DNA of 64,000 bases from HGM11501 sp045123995. Lineage in GTDB: Bacteria > Bacillota > Clostridia > CAKSNL01 > HGM11501. Location of the stretch: NCBI GenBank assembly GCA_045123995.1, contig JBGVKY010000005.1:24917-88916 (forward strand), read 5' to 3'. Below, one piece after another: positions 17,271 to 24,737 of this stretch. The notes under the pieces are model-generated. The model ran no database searches. It saw only the letters and a list, made by a program, of their open reading frames with translations, and was not told where the DNA came from. A program made the position numbers and the translations under genes. Each line of letters starts with the position of its first letter. Position 1 is the stretch's first letter.

Positions 17271-17458
17271 ATTCTACCCCCGCAAAAACCGTATTGTGCG
17301 TATATTCAAACCTGCCTAAAGCAGGTGGGCGTCTCTGTGTCTGCTCATGGGCTTCCTCCCCGTAGGAGGCTTGCACGCCACAGACATCTTCCGAAACTCC
17401 CTTTATAAATGTGTTGGTTTAAATAGTGCGCACGCTCTCGTGAACCGCAGGGAGAATT
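17271..17458 (-). ncRNA. ssrS: Probable 6S RNA (SsrS)
   Basis: 188 nt without an open frame of coding character, ending at an intrinsic terminator. The two ends form a closing stem (5' ATTCTCCCTGC with 3' GCGGGGGTAGAAT). Inside it are a small 5' hairpin (CACG-AGAG-CGTG), a GTGCG/CGCAC stem, an unpaired 5' bubble strand opposite a 3' hairpin (ACCTGC-TTTA-GGCAGGT), and a terminal arm with CCTCC/GGAGG. Length, closing stem, asymmetric bubble and terminal arm match the 6S architecture that mimics an open promoter and sequesters sigma-A RNA polymerase. Assigned by structure reading only; a covariance search would settle it. Confidence 0.78.
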
Positions 17459-17498
17459 GCTTTATTAGTTTTCCCTTTTTTAATAAAAGAATTCTCTC

Positions 17499-17813
17499 TT
17501 ATTCGAAATCGAATTCTTCTGCATTCGCTTCCTTAAAGAGTTCATAAATTTTTGCAAGCAAGTCCTGGTCTTCCACTCCTGCAAAAAGCCATGTTTCATC
17601 GTCATCCGAATCATCATCTGGAATCATTTCCATAATCATGACAGTTCCGTCATCATTATCCATAGGAAGCACCACTGCATAATGTCTGCCCTCGTATTCC
17701 ACTTCGTCAAGCCATTCACACTTTATGTCCTTGTCTTCTTCCTGGTCGTAAAGAACAATTATTCTTTCTTCAAAATCTTCTTCTAAAATTTCATCTTTTT
17801 TATTCTCTGCCAT
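17499..17813 (-). CDS. DUF1292 family protein (YrzB-like)
   Basis: 104 residues, very acidic. The core (about 17-70) has the DUF1292 pattern IIVLYDQEEDKDIKCEWLDEVEYEGRHY cut here into its parts: an I-x-L-x-D start, a central Y-x-G-R-x-Y-A-V-L-x-P and a final E-x-E-like tail rich in Asp. The family is widespread in Firmicutes, often near alaS/ruvX, and has no known function. A consensus promoter lies upstream; the 6S RNA follows. Confidence 0.82.
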   Translation of the reverse strand: MAENKKDEILEEDFEERIIVLYDQEEDKDIKCEWLDEVEYEGRHYAVVLPMDNDDGTVMIMEMIPDDDSDDDETWLFAGVEDQDLLAKIYELFKEANAEEFDFE

Positions 17814-17842
17814 AACAATACCTCTTTTCTTAAGTTAGTTTA

Positions 17843-17871
17843 ATTTTATACCAAATAAGGCTTACTGTCAA
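17843..17871 (-). promoter_or_regulatory. Promoter of the DUF1292 gene
   Basis: TTGACA, 17-bp spacer, TAAAAT; 30 bp before the start codon. Confidence 0.85.
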
Positions 17872-17887
17872 TATCTTTTTAGATTTT

Positions 17888-17957
17888 TACAACTAATTGT
17901 AGCATACTTTTCACATTTAAAATCGGCAACATTCTATTGACAATTACTACTAATTGT
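17888..17957. promoter_or_regulatory. Two operator-like palindromes upstream of eda
   Basis: TACAA-CTAA-TTGTA at 17888-17901 and ACAATTA-CTAC-TAATTGT at 17940-17957; both contain the 10-mer ACTAATTGTA. The second overlaps the -35 box and spacer of the eda promoter, the position for repression by a dimeric regulator. The regulator is not identified. Confidence 0.5.
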
Positions 17958-17965
17958 ATTATTAT
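17937..17965 (+). promoter_or_regulatory. Promoter of the eda-kdgK operon
   Basis: TTGACA, 17-bp spacer, TATTAT, followed by the eda ribosome binding site AAGAGGTG. Confidence 0.85.
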
Positions 17966-18002
17966 ATTGTACGAATATACTTATGCTATAAGAGGTGTTT
18001 TT

Positions 18003-18959
18003 ATGTTAAAAAAAATATCTGATATCGGTATTGTACCGGTTATCAAAATCAACGACGTGGAAAAAGCGGTTCCTCTTGCAAAAGCTTTGATTGACGGCGG
18101 TCTTCCCATTGCGGAAATCACTTTCAGAACCGAAGCTGCAGAAGAGGCAATCAAAAGAGTTTCTTCCGCATTTCCCGAAATGTTAGTTGGTGCAGGTACT
18201 GTTTTGACCATCGATCAGGCTAAGCGTGCCAAAGAAGCAGGAGCTAAATTCATCGTTAGCCCCGGTTTTAATCCCAAGGTTGTTTCCTGGTGTATCGAAA
18301 ACGATATTATTCCCACTCCCGGTTGCACATCTCCCTCAGAAATCGAGCAGGCTTTGGAACTGGGTCTTAAAGTTGTTAAATTCTTTCCTGCTGAACAAAG
18401 CGGAGGAATCGACAAAATCAAGGCTTTATCCGCTCCTTACGGAAACTTAAAATTCATTCCCACAGGCGGTATCGGTCTTGACAACTTAACCACATATATC
18501 ACAAACAAGAAAATCTTAGCTTGCGGCGGAAGCTTCATGGTTAAGGAAGAATTTATCGAAAACGAAGAATGGGACAAGATTACAGAGCTTACAAAGAAGG
18601 CTGTTTCCGTTATGCTTGGATTCTCCATCGGTCACATCGGCGTTAATACCCCCGATGCCGCTACCTCAAAATCCGTGGCAGACCAGTTCTCCGTTCTTTT
18701 CGGCGGTCTTCCCACTAAAGAAGGAAACTCCAGCTTCTGGGCAGGAGATATTATGGAAATCATGAAATCTCAGGGCAAGGGTACTCATGGTCATATTGCA
18801 ATTAAAACCAACTCTGTTGACAGGGCGGTTTACCATTTAAAGAGCCAGGGTGTTGAATTTGAAGAAGATACAGCCACATTCAATGCTGACGGTTCCATGA
18901 AGTTCATCTACATCAAAGGCGAATTTGGCGGTTTTGCAGTTCACCTTATCCAGAAATAA
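18003..18959 (+). CDS. eda: KDPG/KHG aldolase fused to a glyoxalase/VOC-like domain
   Basis: 318 residues from the ATG at 18003, preceded by AAGAGGTG. Residues 1 to about 208 are a class I KDPG/KHG aldolase: E-I-T-F-R-T near residue 40, GAGTVLT, the Schiff-base lysine in VVKFFPAE and the phosphate loop TGGIG. Residues about 212-318 are an added domain starting GFSIGHIGVN with a betaalpha pattern like the vicinal-oxygen-chelate fold and ending FGGFAVHL. Cleaves 2-keto-3-deoxy-6-phosphogluconate to pyruvate and glyceraldehyde 3-phosphate. kdgK follows by 15 bp, giving a complete lower branch for keto-deoxy sugar acids. Confidence 0.9.
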   Translation: MLKKISDIGIVPVIKINDVEKAVPLAKALIDGGLPIAEITFRTEAAEEAIKRVSSAFPEMLVGAGTVLTIDQAKRAKEAGAKFIVSPGFNPKVVSWCIENDIIPTPGCTSPSEIEQALELGLKVVKFFPAEQSGGIDKIKALSAPYGNLKFIPTGGIGLDNLTTYITNKKILACGGSFMVKEEFIENEEWDKITELTKKAVSVMLGFSIGHIGVNTPDAATSKSVADQFSVLFGGLPTKEGNSSFWAGDIMEIMKSQGKGTHGHIAIKTNSVDRAVYHLKSQGVEFEEDTATFNADGSMKFIYIKGEFGGFAVHLIQK

Positions 18960-18974
18960 GAAAGGAAATTTATC

Positions 18975-20003
18975 ATGAAAAAAGTTGTTACATTAGGTGA
19001 AATTATGTTAAGATTCAAATCTCCTGCTTTAGAGAGATTTATGCAGTCTCCCATGCTTGAGGCTACCTTTGGCGGCGGTGAAGCAAACGTTGCTGTTTCC
19101 CTTGCAAACTACGGAATGGATGTAAAATACGTTACCGCTATTCCCAAAAACGACATTACTTATGCTCTTACATGCCAGCTTCGCGGTTTCGGCATTGATA
19201 TTTCAGATATAGTATATTCCGAGGGAAGACTTGGTACATACTACCTTGAAACGGGCTCTAACCAGAGACCCTCCAAGGTTATTTATGACAGAGAATATTC
19301 TTCCATTGCTTTGGCAACTCCCGAGCTTTTCGACTTTAAGAAAATCTTCGCTGATGCCGAGTGGTTCCACATCACCGGTATCACTCCCGCATTAAGCCAG
19401 AGTGCTGCAGATGTATCCTTGGCTGCAGTTAAAGCCGCAAAGGAAATGGGTCTTACAGTTTCCTGCGACCTTAACTACAGAAAGAACCTCTGGAAATACG
19501 GCAAAGAGGCTAAGGAAGTTATGGCTGAGCTTGTTAAATATGTTGATGTAATCATCGCAAACGAAGAAGACTGCCAGAAATCTTTAGGTATTGAAATTGG
19601 AAGCGATGTTACAGGCGGTAAGCTCGATACTTCAAAATATGAAGCTCTGGCAAAAGAAGTTCTTACAATCTATCCCAACGCTTCAAAGATTGCCATTACT
19701 CTTCGTGAGAGCAAGAGCGCAAACCACAATGACTGGTCTGCATGTATCTACGACAGAAACGAATTTTACGTTTCCAAGAAGTATGAAATCAAGGATATCG
19801 TTGACAGAGTTGGCGGCGGCGATAGCTTCGGCGGCGGTCTTATCTACGGACTTTTGAACTACGATGACCCCAAGAAAGCTTTGGAATATGCAGTTGCTGC
19901 AAGCTGCTTAAAGCACACAATTATTGGTGACTTCAACAGAGTTACTGTTAAGGAAGTTGAATCCTTAATGGGTGGCGATGGTTCCGGCAGAGTTCAGAGA
20001 TAA
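18975..20003 (+). CDS. kdgK: 2-dehydro-3-deoxygluconokinase, PfkB family
   Basis: 342 residues. PfkB sugar kinase: N-terminal GEIMLRF and the FGGGEANVAVSLANYG segment, C-terminal DRVGGGDSFGGGLIYGLL with the catalytic Asp. Phosphorylates 2-keto-3-deoxygluconate, the product used by the aldolase encoded upstream. Starts at an ATG with AAAGGAAA upstream and ends before a strong terminator. Confidence 0.92.
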   Translation: MKKVVTLGEIMLRFKSPALERFMQSPMLEATFGGGEANVAVSLANYGMDVKYVTAIPKNDITYALTCQLRGFGIDISDIVYSEGRLGTYYLETGSNQRPSKVIYDREYSSIALATPELFDFKKIFADAEWFHITGITPALSQSAADVSLAAVKAAKEMGLTVSCDLNYRKNLWKYGKEAKEVMAELVKYVDVIIANEEDCQKSLGIEIGSDVTGGKLDTSKYEALAKEVLTIYPNASKIAITLRESKSANHNDWSACIYDRNEFYVSKKYEIKDIVDRVGGGDSFGGGLIYGLLNYDDPKKALEYAVAASCLKHTIIGDFNRVTVKEVESLMGGDGSGRVQR

Positions 20004-20010
20004 ATTAAAA

Positions 20011-20042
20011 GGGAGTGAAACAAAAGTTTCACTCCCTTTTTT
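20011..20042 (+). terminator. Terminator of eda-kdgK
   Basis: GGGAGTGAAAC / GTTTCACTCCC stem followed by T6. Confidence 0.9.
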
Positions 20043-20046
20043 ATAG

Positions 20047-20078
20047 AATAAAACCCCGATATACATCGGGGTTTTATT
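20047..20078 (-). terminator. Terminator of the GRE-aldolase operon
   Basis: AACCCCGAT / ATCGGGGTT stem flanked by A- and T-runs, just after the aldolase stop; works in either direction. Confidence 0.85.
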
Positions 20079-20079
20079 T

Positions 20080-21024
20080 TTATTTATTTAAGTACTTTGC
20101 AACTTCCTGGGCAACTAGCTTTGTAAGGAGTTCTATGTTATCCAAAGAACCGCTGTTATGTTTTATATCAGCCTTTCCGTCGCTTCCGAAAAGCTTCATC
20201 TTATTTAAGGTTTCAAGCTTTACAGCTTCAACTGCTGCAGGAATAAGGTCGATTATACCCTTGTCCATGCTGTGGAATTTCTTGAATTCCGCTTCAACTG
20301 CTGCAACGTTTATATCTGTGAATATATTAACCTTGCTGATACCTTCTTTTATAGCCTGCTTGAAGTCGTTATCTGTAAGTCCTGAACCTCCGTGAAGAAC
20401 CAGAGGAACATCAACAGTATTTGCTATTGTGCGGATTCTCTCAAAATCAAGCTTGGGAGGAAGCTTATATGCACCATGAGCGTTACCAACTGCGATTGCC
20501 AGAGCGTCAACCTTTGTCTTATCTACAAAATCCTTCGCCATGGAGGGATCTGTAAAGAATTTAGAGGGGTCCGCAAGGTGAGAGCTTCCCTCTGCAGAAC
20601 CTTCATTATCTCCTACGTGACCAAGCTCACCTTCGATTGTTGCTCCGTAAGAATGGGCAATTTCTGCCATTTCCTTAACCTTTCTTACATTTTCTTCGTA
20701 AGAATCTGTGGAGCAGTCATACATTACAGAAGAGAAACCAAGCTCTAAAGCCTTGATACAAAGGTCATAGGAAAGGCCGTGGTCAAGATGTACAACAACG
20801 GGCACAGAAGCCTTTTTAGCCATGGGAATAAGATAGTACGAAACCTCTTCTAAGGGGCCGTAGGGAAGTAAAACCTCCGCTGTTCCCATGATTACCGGCG
20901 ATCTTGAAGCTTCTGCAGCATTTATAATACCTCTTGCAAGCTCCAAGTTAACTGCATTGAAAAGACCAACTGCATATTTCCCCTGTTTGGCAGGTCTTAA
21001 AACCTCATTCATATTTACTAACAT
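20080..21024 (-). CDS. Class II fructose/tagatose-bisphosphate aldolase family protein
   Basis: 314 residues. Zinc-dependent class II ketose-bisphosphate aldolase: HLDHG (about 85-89, metal His), EGELGHVG, the GNAHG metal motif, VLHGGSG phosphate loop and KVNIFTDIN. Splits or forms a ketose 1,6-bisphosphate with dihydroxyacetone phosphate. Length and spacing fit FbaA, GatY or KbaY equally; the enzyme next to it (a glycyl radical dehydratase) suggests a catabolic rather than glycolytic role. Strong AGGAGG site upstream; 28 bp after the GRE gene, same operon. Confidence 0.9.
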   Translation of the reverse strand: MLVNMNEVLRPAKQGKYAVGLFNAVNLELARGIINAAEASRSPVIMGTAEVLLPYGPLEEVSYYLIPMAKKASVPVVVHLDHGLSYDLCIKALELGFSSVMYDCSTDSYEENVRKVKEMAEIAHSYGATIEGELGHVGDNEGSAEGSSHLADPSKFFTDPSMAKDFVDKTKVDALAIAVGNAHGAYKLPPKLDFERIRTIANTVDVPLVLHGGSGLTDNDFKQAIKEGISKVNIFTDINVAAVEAEFKKFHSMDKGIIDLIPAAVEAVKLETLNKMKLFGSDGKADIKHNSGSLDNIELLTKLVAQEVAKYLNK

Positions 21025-21052
21025 AACTCATCCTCCTAAGTTGTTATTTATT

Positions 21053-23584
21053 TTAATTTATGTCGCCCTGTTCTGTTCTGTTTATAATGTCATCCTGAAG
21101 TGACTTTGAAAGCGTTGTGAAAAGTGCACTGTAACCCGCAACTCGTACCACAAGGCTCTTATAGTTTTCAGGATGTGCCTGTGCATCACGAAGTGTTTCT
21201 CTGCTTACAACGTTAAACTGCATGTGCATACCCTTCTGGTCAAAGAAAGCACGGATTAAGGCAATAAAGCCTTCGATTCCGGAAGCTCCCTTTAATGCGG
21301 AGGGATGGAATTTCATGTTGAAAAGTGTTCCGTTGGATGCAATTCCATGGTCAAGCTTTGCAACGGAGTTAGCCGCCGCCGTGGGACCTTTCACGTCGCT
21401 TCCTGCAACGGGAGATACACCGTCGGCAATAGGAGTTCCCGCAAGTCTTGCATCAGGTGTTGCACCCGTCTGCGCACCCAGCGGTACATTTGCAGATACA
21501 GGATAAAGTCCTGCATGGTATGTTCCTCCTCTGGGATTTAAGTACTTTTCAACGGGCTTTGTATAAGTATAAGCAGCCTCTCTTCCGTATAAGTCAACTT
21601 CGTCTAAATCATTACCGAATTTAGGAAGCTCTTTTATTCTGTCATAGAGTGCCTGATACTTTCTCTTAAGAGAATCTTCTACCTTGTTTTCCTTTATCTG
21701 TCTGAATATTTCGGAAATCTCTTCATTTTTAAGCTCCACGCCCTTTTTAACGATTTCCTTTACAACTTCAACCGTAAGTCCTGTTGCATATTTATCGTCA
21801 AGAGGCATACCGAAGTTGTTTCTTAATGCATCTGCAAAGTCTTTTAAGGAAACTTCCTTATTCTTATATACAAGATAGTCTATTGCATAAAGACCGTCTG
21901 CTACATTGGCGATACCGAATCCCTGAGGGCCTGTAAAGTTATATACACATCCGCCCTCCTGTGCTGACTTTCCTCTCTTAATGCAGTCATCAAGCATTGA
22001 AGAAAGGTAAGGCAAAGGACATCTTTCTGCATGAGCCTTGTCTATGGCATTATCTGCATTTACCATGAGACGGATTGCATAATCCATCTGCTTTTTATAA
22101 GCGTCAAAGAATTTCTCATAGGTGTCGAGTTCTTCTATGCTGCCGGTTTTAGGTCCAACCTGAACACCCTTATCCACACCGTTTGAGAAAACAAGCTCCA
22201 TGGGACGGCACATATTGAAAAATGCCGCATCGTGCCAACCATCTGTCTTTCCGCCCTTCTGGGGTTCAACACATCCGATTACGCAGTAATCTCTTGCGTC
22301 TTTAAGGCTTAATCCTCTTGAAATTAAAGCGGGGATAATTATTTCATCGTTATAGTAAGCAGGAAGTCCTATACCTGTCTTTGTAAGAGCTGCAGCCTTT
22401 ACCATAAGCTCGTGAGGAGTTCCGTTCCACACTCTCATGGAAAGTGAGGGCTGAGGAAGATTTACATGCATTGATGCGCTTATGCACATGTAGGATAAAT
22501 CGTTGGTTGCATCTCTTCCCTCTTGATCCTGTCCACCCACGATTAAGTTCTGGAACATGCTGTATCCTGCAAATCCCTCGGCAGAGAGTGCATCACGAAC
22601 CTTGTTTAAGCTGTTGAGTTTTACCCATACACAGTCGATAAGTTCCTGAGCTTCTTCTCTTGTCATTACGCCCTTATCCAAATCATTTTTATAATAAGGA
22701 TACATGTACTGGTCAAAACGACCGGGGGAAACAGAATGTCCGGAAGACTCTGTCTGTATAAGAAGCTGAACAAACCAGAAAGACTGGCATGCTTCATAAA
22801 AGCTTTCTGCTCCCTTGGAAGGAACTTTAGCGCAAACCTCTGCAATTTTTAAGAGCTCTTTCTTTCTCTCGGGGTTTGTTTCGCTTTCAGCCATTTTCTT
22901 AGCTTCGTCAGAGTAGCGCTTGGCAAAGAGCATAGCACCCTCGCAGCTTTCCATAACAGAAGTTAAGAAATTAAATCTTTCTGCATAGTCGCTGTCATAT
23001 ACGTTGCACTTATCTCTTTCCTCTTTAGCCTGGGCATAAATTCCCTCATAACCGATTTTAAGTACCTTTGCATAATCCACGTTAACATGGCCGATACCGT
23101 TGTAAAAATAGTTTCCCACGGTGAAGATATTATGCTCTATGGCTGAAATTGCCTCAGGAGCCATGTAGGATGTGGCAAGCTCGCTGGTAGTTCTTCCCTG
23201 CCAGTACTTGTGGATTTCCTTGAGCTTAGCCTTTGTTTCATCAGTTATATAAAAGGGATCTGCACTTCTTTTAGCAACTGTATCAAATTCGTCCTCAAGC
23301 CACTTATTTGAAAATTCGGGGAATGTAGGACAGCCTCTTCTTGCAAAGCAGTTACATCCTACAATAAGTTCATCATCACGGATAACCACGGGAAGTTTTT
23401 CGCAAAGAGCATAAAAAGCACGGGACTTCCTTATATGTAAAGGTTTATCCTCTGTAGCCTTAAAGCTTTCTGTGATAATTTCCGCACGGGTGGATTCAAT
23501 GGTGGGAGTTCCCGAGTACAAATCGTCTATAAGTTTCTGTATACGATTGGATTTTGAAATTTCAGTAGTATAAATCGTCTTCAT
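21053..23584 (-). CDS. Glycyl radical enzyme, dehydratase-like subgroup
   Basis: 843 residues, full length. Active-site loop GCVEPQ with Cys438 and Glu440, followed by TDGWHDAAFFN, and glycyl radical loop RVAGYSALF with Gly817. The single Cys plus Glu and the GIGHVNVDY, SSGHSVSPGRFDQYMYPYY and AGYSMFQN segments resemble glycerol/1,2-propanediol dehydratase-type GREs (also trans-4-hydroxyproline dehydratase and CutC relatives), not pyruvate formate-lyase, which has two adjacent Cys. The substrate cannot be decided. No radical-SAM activating enzyme lies next to it in this window. An aldolase gene follows in the operon. Confidence 0.88.
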   Translation of the reverse strand: MKTIYTTEISKSNRIQKLIDDLYSGTPTIESTRAEIITESFKATEDKPLHIRKSRAFYALCEKLPVVIRDDELIVGCNCFARRGCPTFPEFSNKWLEDEFDTVAKRSADPFYITDETKAKLKEIHKYWQGRTTSELATSYMAPEAISAIEHNIFTVGNYFYNGIGHVNVDYAKVLKIGYEGIYAQAKEERDKCNVYDSDYAERFNFLTSVMESCEGAMLFAKRYSDEAKKMAESETNPERKKELLKIAEVCAKVPSKGAESFYEACQSFWFVQLLIQTESSGHSVSPGRFDQYMYPYYKNDLDKGVMTREEAQELIDCVWVKLNSLNKVRDALSAEGFAGYSMFQNLIVGGQDQEGRDATNDLSYMCISASMHVNLPQPSLSMRVWNGTPHELMVKAAALTKTGIGLPAYYNDEIIIPALISRGLSLKDARDYCVIGCVEPQKGGKTDGWHDAAFFNMCRPMELVFSNGVDKGVQVGPKTGSIEELDTYEKFFDAYKKQMDYAIRLMVNADNAIDKAHAERCPLPYLSSMLDDCIKRGKSAQEGGCVYNFTGPQGFGIANVADGLYAIDYLVYKNKEVSLKDFADALRNNFGMPLDDKYATGLTVEVVKEIVKKGVELKNEEISEIFRQIKENKVEDSLKRKYQALYDRIKELPKFGNDLDEVDLYGREAAYTYTKPVEKYLNPRGGTYHAGLYPVSANVPLGAQTGATPDARLAGTPIADGVSPVAGSDVKGPTAAANSVAKLDHGIASNGTLFNMKFHPSALKGASGIEGFIALIRAFFDQKGMHMQFNVVSRETLRDAQAHPENYKSLVVRVAGYSALFTTLSKSLQDDIINRTEQGDIN

Positions 23585-23615
23585 ATTTAAACCTCCCGAT
23601 TTTTTAACATTTATA

Positions 23616-23644
23616 ATTATACTACATAGTTTTCAAAAAATCAA
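23616..23644 (-). promoter_or_regulatory. Promoter of the GRE-aldolase operon
   Basis: TTGATT, 17-bp spacer, TATAAT. Overlaps the 12-bp direct repeats at 23626-23655. Confidence 0.8.
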
Positions 23645-23655
23645 TAGTTTTCAAA
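23626..23655. repeat. Pair of 12-bp direct repeats at the GRE promoter
   Basis: ATAGTTTTCAAA occurs at 23626-23637 and 23644-23655, 18 bp apart, one copy in the spacer and one just upstream of the -35 box. Possible regulator binding site. Confidence 0.5.
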
Positions 23656-23738
23656 GAAAAAATAACAAAAACACAGAAAAATTTTGCATAAAACATAAAA
23701 AACAGATAGGAAAATAACATTTTCAGATATTTTACCGC

Positions 23739-23766
23739 AAAAAAAGACACCCGAAGGTGTCTTTTT
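23739..23766 (-). terminator. Terminator after the parvulin gene
   Basis: AGACACC-CGAA-GGTGTCT with flanking A and T runs. Confidence 0.88.
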
Positions 23767-23775
23767 CAACTTCTT

Positions 23776-24522
23776 TTACGCAATATCAACGGGATAAAGT
23801 ATCTTAAGCTGATTGATTTTGCTCTGATAAGCTTTCTGCTGCTTATCTTTCATTGTCATTTCAAAGAGTTGTTCCTTTATTTCATCAAATTCGTAGGTCT
23901 TTGATTCGTTTTTAGCGCAAAGCTTTATAAGATGATAGCCGAACTGAGTTTTAACAGGACCTTCTATTTCCCCTACTGCCATAGAGAATACTGCTTCGTC
24001 GAATTCCTTAACCATCTGTCCCTTTGTAAATTCCCCGAGATTTCCTCCGTTTTCAGAAGAGGGGCATGAGCTAAATTCTCTTGCAGCATCTTCAAAGGAA
24101 ACTTCGCCATTTTTTATTTTAGCTAAAATCTCATTTGCCTTATCTTCCGAATCAACCAAAATGTGACTTGCATTCACAGACTCTTCTTTTACAAATATTT
24201 CCTTGTTTTCTTCATAGAATTTTTTAACTTCATCTTCTGTAGCAGGCTTTATGGTCTCCATAGACTTACTCATGGCAAATTTCACAAGCATATCTTCCTT
24301 TATTCTCTGGAACTGTGCTTTGAATTCCGCATTGAATTCGTACATGTTTTTCTGGGCGTCAAGCAAAAATAATTTGTTTTCGATGAGCCTTTCTAAAATC
24401 ATTTTTCTTCCCTCGGGATTGTCAAGATTCTGTCCTCTCTGCATGAAAGACATTATCATTTCATTTACTTCTCTGTCGGTTACGGTAAGAGTGCCTACTC
24501 TCGCCAAAATCTTTCCTTCCAT
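23776..24522 (-). CDS. Parvulin-type peptidyl-prolyl isomerase, apparently cytosolic
   Basis: 248 residues. N-terminal SurA/PrsA-like helical part, then a PpiC rotamase domain (about 113-210) with VNASHILV, FEDAAREFSSCPS, GGNLGEFTKGQMVKEFDEAVFS-type motifs and the closing FGYHLIKL. Unlike PrsA there is no signal peptide or lipobox: the protein starts MEGKILARVGTLTVTD, so folding help in the cytosol is expected. Monocistronic with its own terminator. Confidence 0.88.
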   Translation of the reverse strand: MEGKILARVGTLTVTDREVNEMIMSFMQRGQNLDNPEGRKMILERLIENKLFLLDAQKNMYEFNAEFKAQFQRIKEDMLVKFAMSKSMETIKPATEDEVKKFYEENKEIFVKEESVNASHILVDSEDKANEILAKIKNGEVSFEDAAREFSSCPSSENGGNLGEFTKGQMVKEFDEAVFSMAVGEIEGPVKTQFGYHLIKLCAKNESKTYEFDEIKEQLFEMTMKDKQQKAYQSKINQLKILYPVDIA

Positions 24523-24675
24523 TTATATCTTCCTTCCAATTTGTATTTTCAACAGAACATATACTACCACAAAACAATTCTTTTGTAAATAAGAAAGTGA
24601 AATAAAATTTGCTCTTCATATGAAACAAGATGTATCGCATCCTTAGAGCTTTTCACTTGCTTAGGCAAATTTCAT

Positions 24676-24710
24676 AAAAAAAGCGACTTGTTTTGACAAG
24701 TCGCTTTTTC
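24676..24710 (-). terminator. Terminator after the GGDEF gene
   Basis: AGCGACTTG / CAAGTCGCT stem with a six-base loop and A/T runs on both sides. Confidence 0.88.
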
Positions 24711-24737
24711 ATCATCAATATATAAGGGACAAATCCT

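Noticed and set aside
17170..17376. 68-codon minus-strand frame
   Set aside because: It runs through the probable 6S RNA and its terminator and has no ribosome binding site.
20080..21024. Glycolytic fructose-bisphosphate aldolase by default
   Set aside because: Not rejected as a family, but operon partnership with a GRE makes a housekeeping glycolytic role uncertain, so no gene symbol is given.
21053..23584. Pyruvate formate-lyase assignment for the glycyl radical enzyme
   Set aside because: Active site is GCVEP with one Cys and a Glu, as in dehydratase-type GREs; PFL has two adjacent cysteines.
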